Below are positions 33,616-43,484 of a DNA stretch of 64,000 nt, in pieces. The notes under the pieces were generated by a model. It was not told the origin of the DNA. It worked only from the letters and a program-made list of their open reading frames with translations, and ran no database searches. The stretch spans positions 1 to 64,000 of the forward strand of contig JAZNLA010000004.1 in NCBI GenBank assembly GCA_045578845.1, written 5' to 3'. Source of the stretch: UMGS172 sp045578845. GTDB lineage: Bacteria; Bacillota; Clostridia; Oscillospirales; Acutalibacteraceae. The stretch's first letter is position 1. The number at the start of each line of letters is the position of its first letter. The translations under genes were made by a program, and so were the position numbers.

Positions 33616-34131
33616 CTACTTCTTTGCTAAATCCATTCTTTTAAGTATTGGAAAAATTATAAAATATATAACAATACCGCAAACGGCAGTATATATAGCC
33701 GACGGCAATGTATAACGCAACAAAACAAACGACGGCAGCGGGTCGAAAAATGCATAAAATATAAGCCATTTTACAACAAAATATATTATTGCGGCACTAA
33801 AATTCATAACTATTGCCGCTGCTAGGTTACGGTTAAAAAGATAGTTCATCAACATTCCGCACACGAACCCGATAAGTGTCATACAAACGGTATTGTAACA
33901 TAGTGTTGATGAAAAAACGTCAAGCAAAATTCCCGATACAAATCCGAAAACTGCACCTGTAAGACCGCCAAAATAAAAACCGATATAAACGGTAAGCGGC
34001 AACATCAAAACTGTTGATGCGGTATAAATATTAAGCGTTAAAATTCCGCTCGACTGCAATAAAATTACAATTACGCATATTACCGCATACACTGAAAAGA
34101 ACAAAAACTTTTTTATTGTATTTGCGGTCAT
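33616..34131 (-). CDS. mreD: Rod-shape protein MreD
   Basis: 171 aa, about five membrane segments, with the family-typical LPLTVYIGFYFGGLTGAVFGFVSGILLDVFSS. MreD links MreC and the elongation enzymes in the membrane. The start overlaps the mreC stop by 4 bp. Confidence 0.92.
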   Translation of the reverse strand: MTANTIKKFLFFSVYAVICVIVILLQSSGILTLNIYTASTVLMLPLTVYIGFYFGGLTGAVFGFVSGILLDVFSSTLCYNTVCMTLIGFVCGMLMNYLFNRNLAAAIVMNFSAAIIYFVVKWLIFYAFFDPLPSFVLLRYTLPSAIYTAVCGIVIYFIIFPILKRMDLAKK

Positions 34132-34991
34132 TTCCTATCCCCCTTAGGGGAAATACTTCCTTGACCTGAATAATAGGTAATTATCATAACATTTCTGAGT
34201 TTATCAAAATCAACCTTGGAATCAATCACTGCATAAAGAGAAGAATCTTTATTTTGCTGACGGATATCACTTACGGTACCGACAATAAGTCCCGCAGGAT
34301 AAACACTTCCGCCCGCTGTGACAACATAATCACCTATTGATACCGAGCAGTCCCTCTGAAGATTATAAAAATACGCCTTATTATCCTTTGCAAAATCACT
34401 TCTGCCCGAAATTACTCCCTCGTCAGCAGTACGGTTATCCTTTCCACCCGCCTTAGCTTTAGGACTCAAAACCGTTGTAACCTTAGCATAGGTCGGTGCA
34501 ATTTCGCTAATGTAACCCACCAAACCTTCGCTTGTAATTACAGGGTCATTAAGCGAAACGCCGTCAAGCAGTCCGACATCGACCGTAAAGCCTTTATACG
34601 GGTCGGTAAAATCCCTTGCGGTCACACTTGCCGATTGGAAGAGCATCTCGGTATTAGCGTCTTTAATTCCCAAATATTGCTCGTAAAAATCATTTTCAAG
34701 CACCGTTTCCTCATACTTTGCAAGGCTATCGGCAAGTTGGGCATTTTCGACTTTGAGAACTTCTATTTGCTCTAATAAATCATTTTTCTCTGACAACGAT
34801 GTCTTAAATTTATCAATCTTGCCAGAAACGGTTGAAAACGCTTTTTGAACGGGGGTGGTAACGGTACCCAAAAGACTGCTTATAGGTGAAGAAACGGTGG
34901 TAAAAACCGCTATCACAACCGATAAAACAAGCACTACCGCAACGGCAGATATAAAAATTTTAAAACTTCTGCTTCTAAAAAAGAATCGCAC
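34128..34991 (-). CDS. mreC: Rod-shape protein MreC
   Basis: 287 aa from GTG 34991. One N-terminal membrane helix, a coiled coil (about 65-105), then a beta-rich domain with GLLDGVSLNDPVITSEGLVGYISE, the MreC hallmark. It scaffolds the cell-elongation complex. The ribosome site AAAGGAG directly touches GTG 35003, making that codon a poor start; GTG 34991 has an 11-nt spacer and gives the typical opening RFFFRSRSFKIF. It lies between mreB and mreD. Confidence 0.92.
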   Translation of the reverse strand: MRFFFRSRSFKIFISAVAVVLVLSVVIAVFTTVSSPISSLLGTVTTPVQKAFSTVSGKIDKFKTSLSEKNDLLEQIEVLKVENAQLADSLAKYEETVLENDFYEQYLGIKDANTEMLFQSASVTARDFTDPYKGFTVDVGLLDGVSLNDPVITSEGLVGYISEIAPTYAKVTTVLSPKAKAGGKDNRTADEGVISGRSDFAKDNKAYFYNLQRDCSVSIGDYVVTAGGSVYPAGLIVGTVSDIRQQNKDSSLYAVIDSKVDFDKLRNVMIITYYSGQGSISPKGDRK

Positions 34992-35014
34992 CTGCGGTGT
35001 CACTCCTTTAAAAA

Positions 35015-36040
35015 TTATCTGTATCTCTTACCGCGTTTGAACACATATGTGTCAAACGTAAGATTAGTTTCAATCTTTTTGCCAATACCCAAAGCAACAC
35101 AATCAAGCGGGTCGGGTGCAATACGTACACTCATTCCGGTTTCAGCCGAAATCAGTTTGTCAATATTGCGAAGTCTTGCTCCGCCGCCTGTCAGCACAAT
35201 ACCTTTATCAATAATATCAGCGGCAAGTTCGGGCGGTGTTTTTTCAAATGTTGTACGGACAGTATCTATAATTTGATAAAGCGGGTCAGACAAAGCCTCT
35301 CTAACATCGGTTGCCGAAACATCAATATTTTTAGGCAGGCCGTCAACAAGGTTTCTGCCCTTTACCTCCATTACATTTTCACTGTCACCCTCATATTCCA
35401 TTGCCGAACCTAATGTTATTTTAATCTGCTCGGCGGTGCGTTCGCCGATAAGCAAGTTATGTTTTTTACGGATAAAGTTTATAATGGCTTCATCAAAACT
35501 ATCACCTGCCGATTTTGTAGACTGAGAGGTAACTATATCACCAAGTGCAATAACAGCGACTTCGGTAGTACCTCCGCCGATGTCGACAACCATACTGCCT
35601 GCACTCATTCCCACATCAACTCCCGCACCGATAGCGGCGGCAAGGGGGACCTCAACAAGGTCAACTTCGTAAGCACCCGCATGGCTTGCAGCGTCAAAAA
35701 TCGCACGGCTTTCAACCTCGGTAACGCCTGACGGAATAGAAAGCATAACGCGTGAACGTGAAAACAAAGAACCTCTAAGTGCTGATTTTATAAACTTTTT
35801 AAGCATTGCTTCGGTGACATCAAAGTCTGCAATAACACCGCCTCTTATAGGTTTAACCGCTACTATTGAACCGGGTGTTCTTCCTATCATTTTCTTAGCA
35901 TCTGAGCCGACTGCACGAACGGCATCATTTCTTACATCATATGCAACGACCGACGGTTCACGCATGACAATCCCCTTGCCTTTTATACCGACAAGCGTAT
36001 TGCAGGTGCCGAGGTCGATAAAAATATCTCTAGTAAACAT
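35015..36040 (-). CDS. mreB: Rod-shape actin homolog MreB
   Basis: 341 aa. The phosphate 1 motif is DIFIDLGTCNTLVGIKGKG, phosphate 2 VVDIGGGTTEVAVI and the adenosine motif VLTGGGARL. It forms membrane filaments that guide peptidoglycan synthesis along the cell length. GGAGG precedes the ATG. It is first in mreB-mreC-mreD-mrdA. The Cys in GTCNT replaces the Ala usual there in many MreB proteins. Confidence 0.95.
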   Translation of the reverse strand: MFTRDIFIDLGTCNTLVGIKGKGIVMREPSVVAYDVRNDAVRAVGSDAKKMIGRTPGSIVAVKPIRGGVIADFDVTEAMLKKFIKSALRGSLFSRSRVMLSIPSGVTEVESRAIFDAASHAGAYEVDLVEVPLAAAIGAGVDVGMSAGSMVVDIGGGTTEVAVIALGDIVTSQSTKSAGDSFDEAIINFIRKKHNLLIGERTAEQIKITLGSAMEYEGDSENVMEVKGRNLVDGLPKNIDVSATDVREALSDPLYQIIDTVRTTFEKTPPELAADIIDKGIVLTGGGARLRNIDKLISAETGMSVRIAPDPLDCVALGIGKKIETNLTFDTYVFKRGKRYR

Positions 36041-36162
36041 AATTTGCCTCCAAAAAAAGACTTTATTTTAAAAATGTACACTACCACACATTAAACTACA
36101 TAATATAACAAATACATTATATTACATTATTACGTTTACTGCAAGTAAATTAAAAATAAATT

Positions 36163-36203
36163 TACAAAAAATACGGGCAACCCCGTAAAAAGGTTGCCCG
36201 TAA
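36163..36203 (-). terminator. Terminator after pfkA
   Basis: 11-bp stem TACGGGCAACC (36172-36182) / GGTTGCCCGTA (36192-36202). On the minus strand a T run follows. It separates pfkA from the mreB operon. Confidence 0.9.
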
Positions 36204-36215
36204 AACTTAAAAATT

Positions 36216-37190
36216 TTAAATTGAAATAATGTTTGCGATATTGTACTTATCAACATCGAATTTTTTGACCATGTTAAGAGCCTCAAATATATCGTAATCA
36301 ACAAGTTTACCTTTACGGTATGACACAACACGATTGCCAATACCTTTACTCAAAAGTTCAACAGCATAGTAACCCATACAACTTGCCATTTCGCGGTCAC
36401 GCACAGTAGGACTTCCGCCTCTTTGAACGTGTCCCAAAACGGTTGCACGCGACTCAATACCGGTTTTCTCTTCAATTTCGGCGGCTATTTTCTCAACCTC
36501 ACCTACACCTTCAGCTACGATTATAATAAAGTGCTTTTTACCGGATTGTTGTGTTTTATGAATTTTGGCTATGACATCGCGGTCCAAATCATAAGAAACC
36601 TCAGGCACTAAGACAGCAGTAGCACCGACGGCAATACCCGATTCAAGTGCAATCCAACCTGCTCTTCTGCCCATAACCTCAACAACACTGCAACGCTCAT
36701 GTGACTGTGTTGTATCGCGAAGTTTATCTACCATGTGCATGGCAGTATTCATAGCGGTGTCGAAACCGATAGTATAATCAGTAGATGAAATATCGTTATC
36801 AATAGTACCGGGAATACCGACACAAGGGATACCGCGAAGCGATAAATCGCGGGCACCTCTGTACGAGCCGTCACCACCAATAACAACAATACCCGTAATA
36901 CCGAACTTTTTACAGTTGGCAATAGCCATTCCTATACCCTCTTCTGTTTTAAAAAGAGGACTTCTTGCAGTATAAAGCACGGTACCGCCGCGGTGGATAA
37001 TATCACTAACATCACGAAGTGTCATTTCGTGAATATCGCCTTCGATAAGACCGTTATATCCACGCTTAATACCATAACATTTTATTCCCATTGCAATAGC
37101 AGTTCTGACAACGGCACGAACGGCCGCGTTCATACCCGGAGCATCGCCGCCACTGGTAAGAACACCTATTGCACTAATATTTTCTGCCAT
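36216..37190 (-). CDS. pfkA: 6-phosphofructokinase
   Basis: 324 aa, the size of the ATP-dependent bacterial enzyme. Signatures are LTSGGDAPGMNAAVRAVV, GGDGSYRGA and GTIDNDISSTDYTIGFDTA (catalytic Asp) and VLGHVQRGGSP. GGDGS with the Gly after the second Gly-Asp fits ATP rather than pyrophosphate use. ATG 37190 is preferred over the upstream extension to 37265, which would run through the promoter. It commits sugar to glycolysis. Confidence 0.96.
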   Translation of the reverse strand: MAENISAIGVLTSGGDAPGMNAAVRAVVRTAIAMGIKCYGIKRGYNGLIEGDIHEMTLRDVSDIIHRGGTVLYTARSPLFKTEEGIGMAIANCKKFGITGIVVIGGDGSYRGARDLSLRGIPCVGIPGTIDNDISSTDYTIGFDTAMNTAMHMVDKLRDTTQSHERCSVVEVMGRRAGWIALESGIAVGATAVLVPEVSYDLDRDVIAKIHKTQQSGKKHFIIIVAEGVGEVEKIAAEIEEKTGIESRATVLGHVQRGGSPTVRDREMASCMGYYAVELLSKGIGNRVVSYRKGKLVDYDIFEALNMVKKFDVDKYNIANIISI

Positions 37191-37223
37191 TTTATTACAC
37201 CCATTTCTTAAACTGTTTAATAA

Positions 37224-37252
37224 ATAATATAACCAATCTTTGCGGTTGTCAA
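37224..37252 (-). promoter_or_regulatory. Sigma-A promoter of pfkA
   Basis: Minus strand TTGACA (37252-37247), 17 nt, TATTAT (37229-37224), between dnaE and pfkA. It also shows that the longer pfkA frame is not translated. Confidence 0.82.
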
Positions 37253-37274
37253 GCATTTTTGACAAAACAAAAAA

Positions 37275-40200
37275 CTACTCAACAAATTTTACATTGTCTT
37301 TTCCTAAAACTTCTTCCAACCTTTTTACCAAATCTTTATCGACCGTAACCCAGTCATATTTTGGCGATACAAGTGCCTTTTCCCTATCTAAAGCCTTAAT
37401 AATAACGGGAATTTCTCCGTCATAAGAATCCATAATACGTCGTGCCGACTCATATTCTTTTGATTCAATCGAAGAAACCCTCAAATAAAGTCCTCTTTTA
37501 ATATTTTTCTTCACACCGACTTCGGTTATACTTGGAGTACCTTTATTTTCAGCACCGCTGTCTTTAGAAACACTTTCGATTTTATCGCAAATAATGTTTA
37601 CTTCGCCCGACTCTTTCAAAGACAGTCTTCCCTTAAACACATACACACTGCCAGTCGTCAAAAGCGGTGCATATTCTTCATAAGAATTTGGGAAAAGCAA
37701 AACTTCAACCGAGCCGTAAATATCCTCGATTTCGCAAAATGCCATAGTTTGGTCATTTTTGGTAAGTTTCTTTTTGACCTTTGATACCATAGCGACTGTG
37801 GAAACGTACTTGCCGTCATACCTTTTATTTTTCTCCGCATCATTCAGTATATCGGTACTTAAAACACCTTTCTCGGAAGATGCTTCGGTATAATCGCCCA
37901 AAGGATGTCCCGAAATATAAATTCCCGTAACTTCCTTTTCACCTGCAAGCAGTTCAAAAACAGGCATTTCATCAGACGAACTCATTTCATACTCGTCTGT
38001 ATTTTCACTGTTACCTGCCATACCGAAGAGGTCAAGTTGACCGCCCATTGAATACTTTTTCTTTGACTCAATGTGTTTTAAAAGCGGCTCAATGTTTTGA
38101 ATAAGTTGTTTTCTGGTATTCCCAAAGCCGTCAAACGCACCGCACTTTATAAAACTTTCAACGGCACGGCGGTTTAAATCGTTACCGTAAAGTCGGTCGC
38201 AAAAGTCATACACTGACCTGAAATTTCCGTTTTCTCTTTCTTTTATCAGCGACTCAACCAAAGATTCTCCTATATTTCTTACCGCCAAAAGACCGAATCT
38301 TATACCATTTTTATCAGCGGTAAAATTCCTGCCGCTTAAATTTACATCAGGCGGCAGAATATTAATGCCTTTTTTTGTACATTCGGCAATATATTTGACA
38401 AGTTTTGAGCCGTTGTCCAAAACCGAAGTAAGCAACGCCGACATATATTCCTTTTCGTAATGGCATTTTAAATATGCCGTTTGATACGCAACATATGCAT
38501 ATGCCGCCGCGTGAGATTTATTGAACGCATACGAACTGAAAGCCGACATTTCGTCAAATATTTCCTCTGCCGTCTTTTTATCAACACCTCTTGCTATACA
38601 ACCCTCACACGAAACAGTGCCGTCGGAATTCTTATCGCCGTAAATAAAAGCCGTTCGTTCCTTTTCCATAACCGCATGCTTCTTTTTAGACATAGCCCTG
38701 CGTACAATATCGGCTCTGCCGAGGGAATATCCTGCAAGCGAACGGAATATCTGCATAACCTGCTCTTGGTACACAATACAACCGTATGTGACATCTAATA
38801 TCGGTTTGAGCATTGGTGTACGGTATTTAATTTTTTCGGGGTGATGTCGGTTTTCGATATACTTCGGAATAGAATCCATAGGACCGGGACGGTAAAGCGA
38901 AATAATGGCTATGAGGTCCTCTAACTTTTCGGGTTTAAAGGACTGTAAAACCGAACGCATACCGCCCGACTCAAACTGAAACACGCCGTCGGTTTGCCCG
39001 CGTGACATCATCTGCATTGTCGCTTTGTCGTCCATGGGGATTTTTTCTATAGAAAAATCAGGCTCATTTAGGGTAATCATTTTAACCGTGTCGTCTATTA
39101 CGGTTAGGTTGCGAAGACCTAAAAAGTCCATTTTAAGCAGTCCCAACTCATCCAAAGTGGTCATGGTATATTGTGTTACCACCGAGCCGTCATTGGTCGC
39201 AAGCGGGACATATTCACTTACCGGTTTATCGGTTATAACCACACCTGCAGCATGGGTTGACGCATGACGCGGCATACCCTCTACTCTTTTTGCCATATCA
39301 AGCAATTTCTTTGTAGTTTGGTCAGACTCGTATTCTGATTTTAGTTCAGGCACCTTACTAAGTGCCGACTCTATGGTTATTTTAAGTTCTTGAGGGATAA
39401 GTTTTGCAATTTTATCACACGCGGCATACGGAATATCCATAGCCCTGCCGACATCTCTGACCGCCGCTCTTGCCGCCATTGTGCCGAATGTTACAATCTG
39501 TGCAACGTGGTCACTGCCGTATTTATTTATAACGTAATCAATAACCTCAGGACGTCTTACATAGCAAAAATCTATATCAAAGTCGGGCATGGAAACCCTT
39601 TCAGGATTCAAAAAACGCTCAAAAATCAAATTGTATTTTAATGGGTCAATGCCCGTAATTCCTATTGTATAAGCTACAATACTTGCCGCACCCGAACCTC
39701 TGCCCGGACCTACGGGAATATCTTTAGATTTTGCAAAACGAACAAAATCGGATACTATCAAAAAATAGTCAACATAACCCATGCGATTAATTACGCCGAG
39801 TTCATAATCCAAGCGTTCTTTAACCTCGTTAGGCAAAGGATTTCCGTAAATTTTTTGGGCACCTGTAACCGACAGTTCGGTTAAATATTCAAAATTGTCT
39901 TTATTTCCTATATCAAAAAACGGAAGTTTTGTATTGCCGAACTCAAAATCAAAATCGCACATATCGGCAATTTTTACGGTATTTTCTATTGCTTCTAAGG
40001 GGAATCGCTCTGCCATTTCGTCGCCCGATTTTAAATAAAAATCATTTGTTTCAAATTCAAGTCCCGTTTTTTCGTTTATTGTATGGTTAGTACCGATGCA
40101 GATTAAAATTTTCTGCACCTCACTGTCTTCGCGGGTAATATAGTGGGTATCGTTAGTACAGACAAGCGGTATGCCCGTTTCTTTTGACAGTCTTATGATT

Positions 40201-40766
40201 TGCGGATTTATGCGAAGTTGTTCGCTTAATCCGTGGTCTTGAAGTTCCAAATAAAAATTGCCTGCACCGAATATCTCATTATACTTTAAGGCTGTTCTTT
40301 TAGCCGCCTCGTAATCATTACGAAGTAAGCATTTGGGGATTTCTCCCGAAAGGCAGGCGGAAAGTGCAACTAAACCTTCACTGTGTTCTGTTAGCAGGTC
40401 TTCGTCAATACGGGGTTTTGAGTAAAAACCCTCGATAAAGCCTTTCGACACCATAGCGGTCAAATTGCGGTATCCTACTGCATTTTTGCACAGTAATACA
40501 AGGTGACGGTATTCACCGTCATACTCTTTTATTTTATCGAATCGGCTGCGGGGTGCAACATAAACTTCGCAACCGATTATAGGTTTTATTCCGACAGCCT
40601 TTGCGGCCTTATAAAAGTCAACCGCACCGTACATAACACCGTGGTCGGTAATGGCCAACGCCTTTTGTCCCAAATCTACGGCAGTTTTGACTAATTCGTT
40701 TATTCTGCAAGCACCGTCTAAAAGACTGTACTCGGTATGAACATGAAGATGAACAAAATCGGTCAC
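37275..40766 (-). CDS. dnaE: DNA polymerase III subunit alpha
   Basis: 1163 aa. An N-terminal PHP domain (HVHTEYSLLDGACRI) is followed by the polymerase core with catalytic acids in MPDFDIDFCYVRRPEVIDYV, then the finger, the tandem HhH region and a C-terminal OB fold (about 980-1050). It is the DnaE type of replicative polymerase; in Firmicutes with PolC it acts in lagging-strand priming extension. GTG 40766 has AAGGAGG 7 nt upstream. Confidence 0.96.
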   Translation of the reverse strand: MTDFVHLHVHTEYSLLDGACRINELVKTAVDLGQKALAITDHGVMYGAVDFYKAAKAVGIKPIIGCEVYVAPRSRFDKIKEYDGEYRHLVLLCKNAVGYRNLTAMVSKGFIEGFYSKPRIDEDLLTEHSEGLVALSACLSGEIPKCLLRNDYEAAKRTALKYNEIFGAGNFYLELQDHGLSEQLRINPQIIRLSKETGIPLVCTNDTHYITREDSEVQKILICIGTNHTINEKTGLEFETNDFYLKSGDEMAERFPLEAIENTVKIADMCDFDFEFGNTKLPFFDIGNKDNFEYLTELSVTGAQKIYGNPLPNEVKERLDYELGVINRMGYVDYFLIVSDFVRFAKSKDIPVGPGRGSGAASIVAYTIGITGIDPLKYNLIFERFLNPERVSMPDFDIDFCYVRRPEVIDYVINKYGSDHVAQIVTFGTMAARAAVRDVGRAMDIPYAACDKIAKLIPQELKITIESALSKVPELKSEYESDQTTKKLLDMAKRVEGMPRHASTHAAGVVITDKPVSEYVPLATNDGSVVTQYTMTTLDELGLLKMDFLGLRNLTVIDDTVKMITLNEPDFSIEKIPMDDKATMQMMSRGQTDGVFQFESGGMRSVLQSFKPEKLEDLIAIISLYRPGPMDSIPKYIENRHHPEKIKYRTPMLKPILDVTYGCIVYQEQVMQIFRSLAGYSLGRADIVRRAMSKKKHAVMEKERTAFIYGDKNSDGTVSCEGCIARGVDKKTAEEIFDEMSAFSSYAFNKSHAAAYAYVAYQTAYLKCHYEKEYMSALLTSVLDNGSKLVKYIAECTKKGINILPPDVNLSGRNFTADKNGIRFGLLAVRNIGESLVESLIKERENGNFRSVYDFCDRLYGNDLNRRAVESFIKCGAFDGFGNTRKQLIQNIEPLLKHIESKKKYSMGGQLDLFGMAGNSENTDEYEMSSSDEMPVFELLAGEKEVTGIYISGHPLGDYTEASSEKGVLSTDILNDAEKNKRYDGKYVSTVAMVSKVKKKLTKNDQTMAFCEIEDIYGSVEVLLFPNSYEEYAPLLTTGSVYVFKGRLSLKESGEVNIICDKIESVSKDSGAENKGTPSITEVGVKKNIKRGLYLRVSSIESKEYESARRIMDSYDGEIPVIIKALDREKALVSPKYDWVTVDKDLVKRLEEVLGKDNVKFVE

Positions 40767-40780
40767 GGTGTTTCCTCCTT

Positions 40781-41689
40781 TTAAATTTGCGGTTTATATC
40801 CTAAATCTACGGCCGCAGTTATAATTCTGTTAATACGGTGGTTTAATCCCGAACGGGTTATTCCGCCGCCTAAAAGTTTACAAAGTTCCGTCAGCGACGC
40901 CTCAGGATTTTCTTTTCTGAGCATTGCCACTTCTAAGAGTTCTTTAGGCAGCAGCGACAGTTTATTTTCTTTTATTAAAAATTCAATAGCCTCTTTCTGT
41001 TTTATAGAGGCATTAACGGTTTTGCTTATATTAGCCGTTTCAAAGTTGTTTTTTCGGTTTAGTTTATTACGCATCGAGCGGACAACCATAATCTCCATAA
41101 GTTCCAAACTTTTTTGTCCCGCACCGATTTCGCCAAGCAATTCTTCAATAGCCGAACTGTCATTAAAATAAAGTGCGGTGACATTTTTTCTTTGGGAATG
41201 TTTTGGCTTATGACCGCAAAGTTCCAAAAATGCGGCAAAAGCAAAAGCCAACGTCGGGTCTTTTACGGCAAATTCAAGATGATATCCTTTTTCGGGATTG
41301 TTTACACTGCCGCAAGCAAGAAAAGCACCTCTTATAAAGGAACGCCTGCAACAGGTCCTTTTGACAAATTTAGGGTTTAAAATCCAATCACTTTGCCCTG
41401 AGTCGTAATAATTTATTATTTTTTCGCGGTCCGCTTCACCCGTAACATTAACCTTATAACTTGTCCCGCTTTCGGTCGGTTTCATTACAGTATGTGTACC
41501 GAAAGAAAGTTTTATAAGCGACGAATAAAGTTCTGCCGTATCCTTATTTACCGTTCTGATACTTATATCCTCTTTGCAAAAAGACCGACTGAACAGTAAA
41601 AGTGCATAGCACTCCGCAATTCTGCAACAGCCGGTAGGTTTTATTTTGCAAAGTTCGGTTTTAAGTTCACTTGAATAAGATAAACCCAT
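40781..41689 (-). CDS. whiA: Sporulation/cell-division regulator WhiA
   Basis: 302 aa. The N-terminal part resembles LAGLIDADG homing-endonuclease domains (CRRSFIRGAFLACGSVNNPEKGYHLEF) and the C-terminal helix-turn-helix carries EASLTELCKLLGGGITRSGLNHRI. In Firmicutes WhiA binds DNA and affects division and chromosome segregation. It comes just after rapZ, the usual yvcJ-yvcK-whiA neighbourhood, but the yvcK (CuvA) gene is missing between them. Confidence 0.94.
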   Translation of the reverse strand: MGLSYSSELKTELCKIKPTGCCRIAECYALLLFSRSFCKEDISIRTVNKDTAELYSSLIKLSFGTHTVMKPTESGTSYKVNVTGEADREKIINYYDSGQSDWILNPKFVKRTCCRRSFIRGAFLACGSVNNPEKGYHLEFAVKDPTLAFAFAAFLELCGHKPKHSQRKNVTALYFNDSSAIEELLGEIGAGQKSLELMEIMVVRSMRNKLNRKNNFETANISKTVNASIKQKEAIEFLIKENKLSLLPKELLEVAMLRKENPEASLTELCKLLGGGITRSGLNHRINRIITAAVDLGYKPQI

Positions 41690-41691
41690 AC

Positions 41692-42552
41692 CTACTCCTT
41701 GGAAATATCGCGGTGGTTGGTCACCGCATGATAGTCACATTTATTAAGATGTTCTGCTATAAGTTCCGCAAATACTACCGAGCGGTGTTTACCGCCCGTA
41801 CAGCCAATGGCTATAACCAGTTGGCTTTTACCCTCTTTACAGTAAAGCGGAACAGCATAGTCGATAAGCGACAGTAACCTTTTTGAGAGTTCTTCGGTTT
41901 CGGGCAAATCCAAAACAAAATCTCTCACAGGTGCTTCAAGTCCTGTTTTGTACCTCAGTTCAGGTACATAAAACGGATTTTTAAGACACCTTACATCAAA
42001 AATAATGTCAGCCTCAGACACACTGCCGTATTTAAAGCCAAATGACAAACACTGTATTGTCATACCTTTATTCACATCTCCCAAAAAAAGACCTGTGATT
42101 CGTTCTTTTAGGGTTGATGTTGAGGTCATAGTAGTATCAATAATATAATCTGACACACTTTTAAGCGGTTTCATCATTTCACGTTCTTTGGCAACCGCCT
42201 CGGTAACACTTATTTTTGCCGACGTTGCCATTGGGTGGCGGCGACGGGTTTCTTTATATCTTGTCACCAGCTTTTCATCAGTAGCATCTAAAAACAGAAT
42301 TTTAAATTCATTACCGCTTTCTTTGAGTTGTTCTAATGTCGGCAAAAGTTCCTTAAACATTTCACCGCCTCTTATATCGGTCACTATAGCAACCTTGCCG
42401 AGGTCAGACTGACCGAGCCTTGATAATTCGGCAACCGGCTTAATTAACGCAGGCGGCATATTGTCAATACAGTAAAATCCGCTGTCTTCCAAAGCATTAG
42501 CCGCAACAGATTTTCCTGCACCCGACATACCAGTAACAATTAACAATTCCAT
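41692..42552 (-). CDS. rapZ: RNase adapter RapZ (YvcJ)
   Basis: 286 aa. Walker A is GMSGAGKSVAANALEDSGFYCIDN, and the C-terminal part carries FGFKYG and CTGGKHRSVV, typical of the RapZ family. E. coli RapZ binds GlcN6P and directs RNase E to GlmZ; in Gram-positives YvcJ hydrolyses GTP with an unclear role. The gene is two bases before whiA. Confidence 0.94.
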   Translation of the reverse strand: MELLIVTGMSGAGKSVAANALEDSGFYCIDNMPPALIKPVAELSRLGQSDLGKVAIVTDIRGGEMFKELLPTLEQLKESGNEFKILFLDATDEKLVTRYKETRRRHPMATSAKISVTEAVAKEREMMKPLKSVSDYIIDTTMTSTSTLKERITGLFLGDVNKGMTIQCLSFGFKYGSVSEADIIFDVRCLKNPFYVPELRYKTGLEAPVRDFVLDLPETEELSKRLLSLIDYAVPLYCKEGKSQLVIAIGCTGGKHRSVVFAELIAEHLNKCDYHAVTNHRDISKE

Positions 42553-42557
42553 AAAGT

Positions 42558-43457
42558 TTACCTGCCTTTAAAAATAACTTCAGGCTCTAACATTATACCA
42601 AACTCAGAATAAACCGTATCCTGCACTTTTTTTATAAGTGTTAACACATCTAAAGCCGTAGCACCGCCGTTGTTAACTATAAAACCTGCATGTTTAATAC
42701 TTACTTCGGCACCGCCTATTGATACACCTTTAAGTCCGCACTGTTCAATCAAGGTGCCCGCGAAATTGCCTTCGGGACGTTTAAAAGTACTGCCCGCACT
42801 TGGCAATTCAATAGGTTGTTTTGATTTGCGGCGGGTTAAAAAATCGTCCATATCGGCAATAATTTCAGACTTTTCTCTTTTATTTAATTTGAAGGTTGCC
42901 GAAAGAATAATTTCTCCATTGGTTTTAAAAATACTTGTTCTGTATCCTAATTCCAACTCGTTCTTTGTTCTCACTGTCACTTTTCCGTTTTTATCAAGTG
43001 ACTTAACCGATTCGATTATCTGCTTAATTTCGCCGCCGTAGGCACCTGCGTTCATAAAAACTGCACCGCCGACAGTACCCGGAATACCGTATGCAAACTC
43101 TGCTCCGCCAAGCGATGCTTCCGCAACCTTAAGACAAAAGGCAGACAGTTTCACGCCTGCCGCACAGTAACATACGTCACCTTTGATTTCAAGTGTATCG
43201 TCGCAAATTTTTACTACAACACCCTCTATTCCTTTGTCGGAAACAAGCAGATTAGAACCGTTACCTATTATTGTATACGGCACATTAAACTGTTTTATAA
43301 TCAATAAAAGTTCTGCGGCTCTTTCTACAGATTTCAGTTCTATGAAAATATCCGCAGGACCGCCTATGCCAAAACTCGTGTGCTTAGCCATAGGCTCGTT
43401 GAGTTTAAATTTAAAATCGGCGTCGCCGACGGCTTTTAAAATTTTGTCAAAACTCAA
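42558..43457 (-). CDS. murB: UDP-N-acetylenolpyruvoylglucosamine reductase
   Basis: 299 aa, the shorter type I-b/II MurB. The FAD-binding part is seen in IIGNGSNLLVSDKGIEGVV, PGTVGGAVFMNAGAYG; catalytic Ser lies in PSAGSTFKRP and Glu in the terminal LEPEVIFKG. It reduces UDP-GlcNAc-enolpyruvate to UDP-MurNAc. The start seems to be TTG 43457 with AAGGGG 11 nt upstream. Confidence 0.95.
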   Translation of the reverse strand: MSFDKILKAVGDADFKFKLNEPMAKHTSFGIGGPADIFIELKSVERAAELLLIIKQFNVPYTIIGNGSNLLVSDKGIEGVVVKICDDTLEIKGDVCYCAAGVKLSAFCLKVAEASLGGAEFAYGIPGTVGGAVFMNAGAYGGEIKQIIESVKSLDKNGKVTVRTKNELELGYRTSIFKTNGEIILSATFKLNKREKSEIIADMDDFLTRRKSKQPIELPSAGSTFKRPEGNFAGTLIEQCGLKGVSIGGAEVSIKHAGFIVNNGGATALDVLTLIKKVQDTVYSEFGIMLEPEVIFKGR

Positions 43458-43484
43458 AGTATAAGCGACCCCTTTTTTAAAAAT

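Noticed and set aside
37191..37265. N-terminal extension of pfkA
   Set aside because: The 25 extra codons cover the promoter, and the conserved protein starts at ATG 37190.
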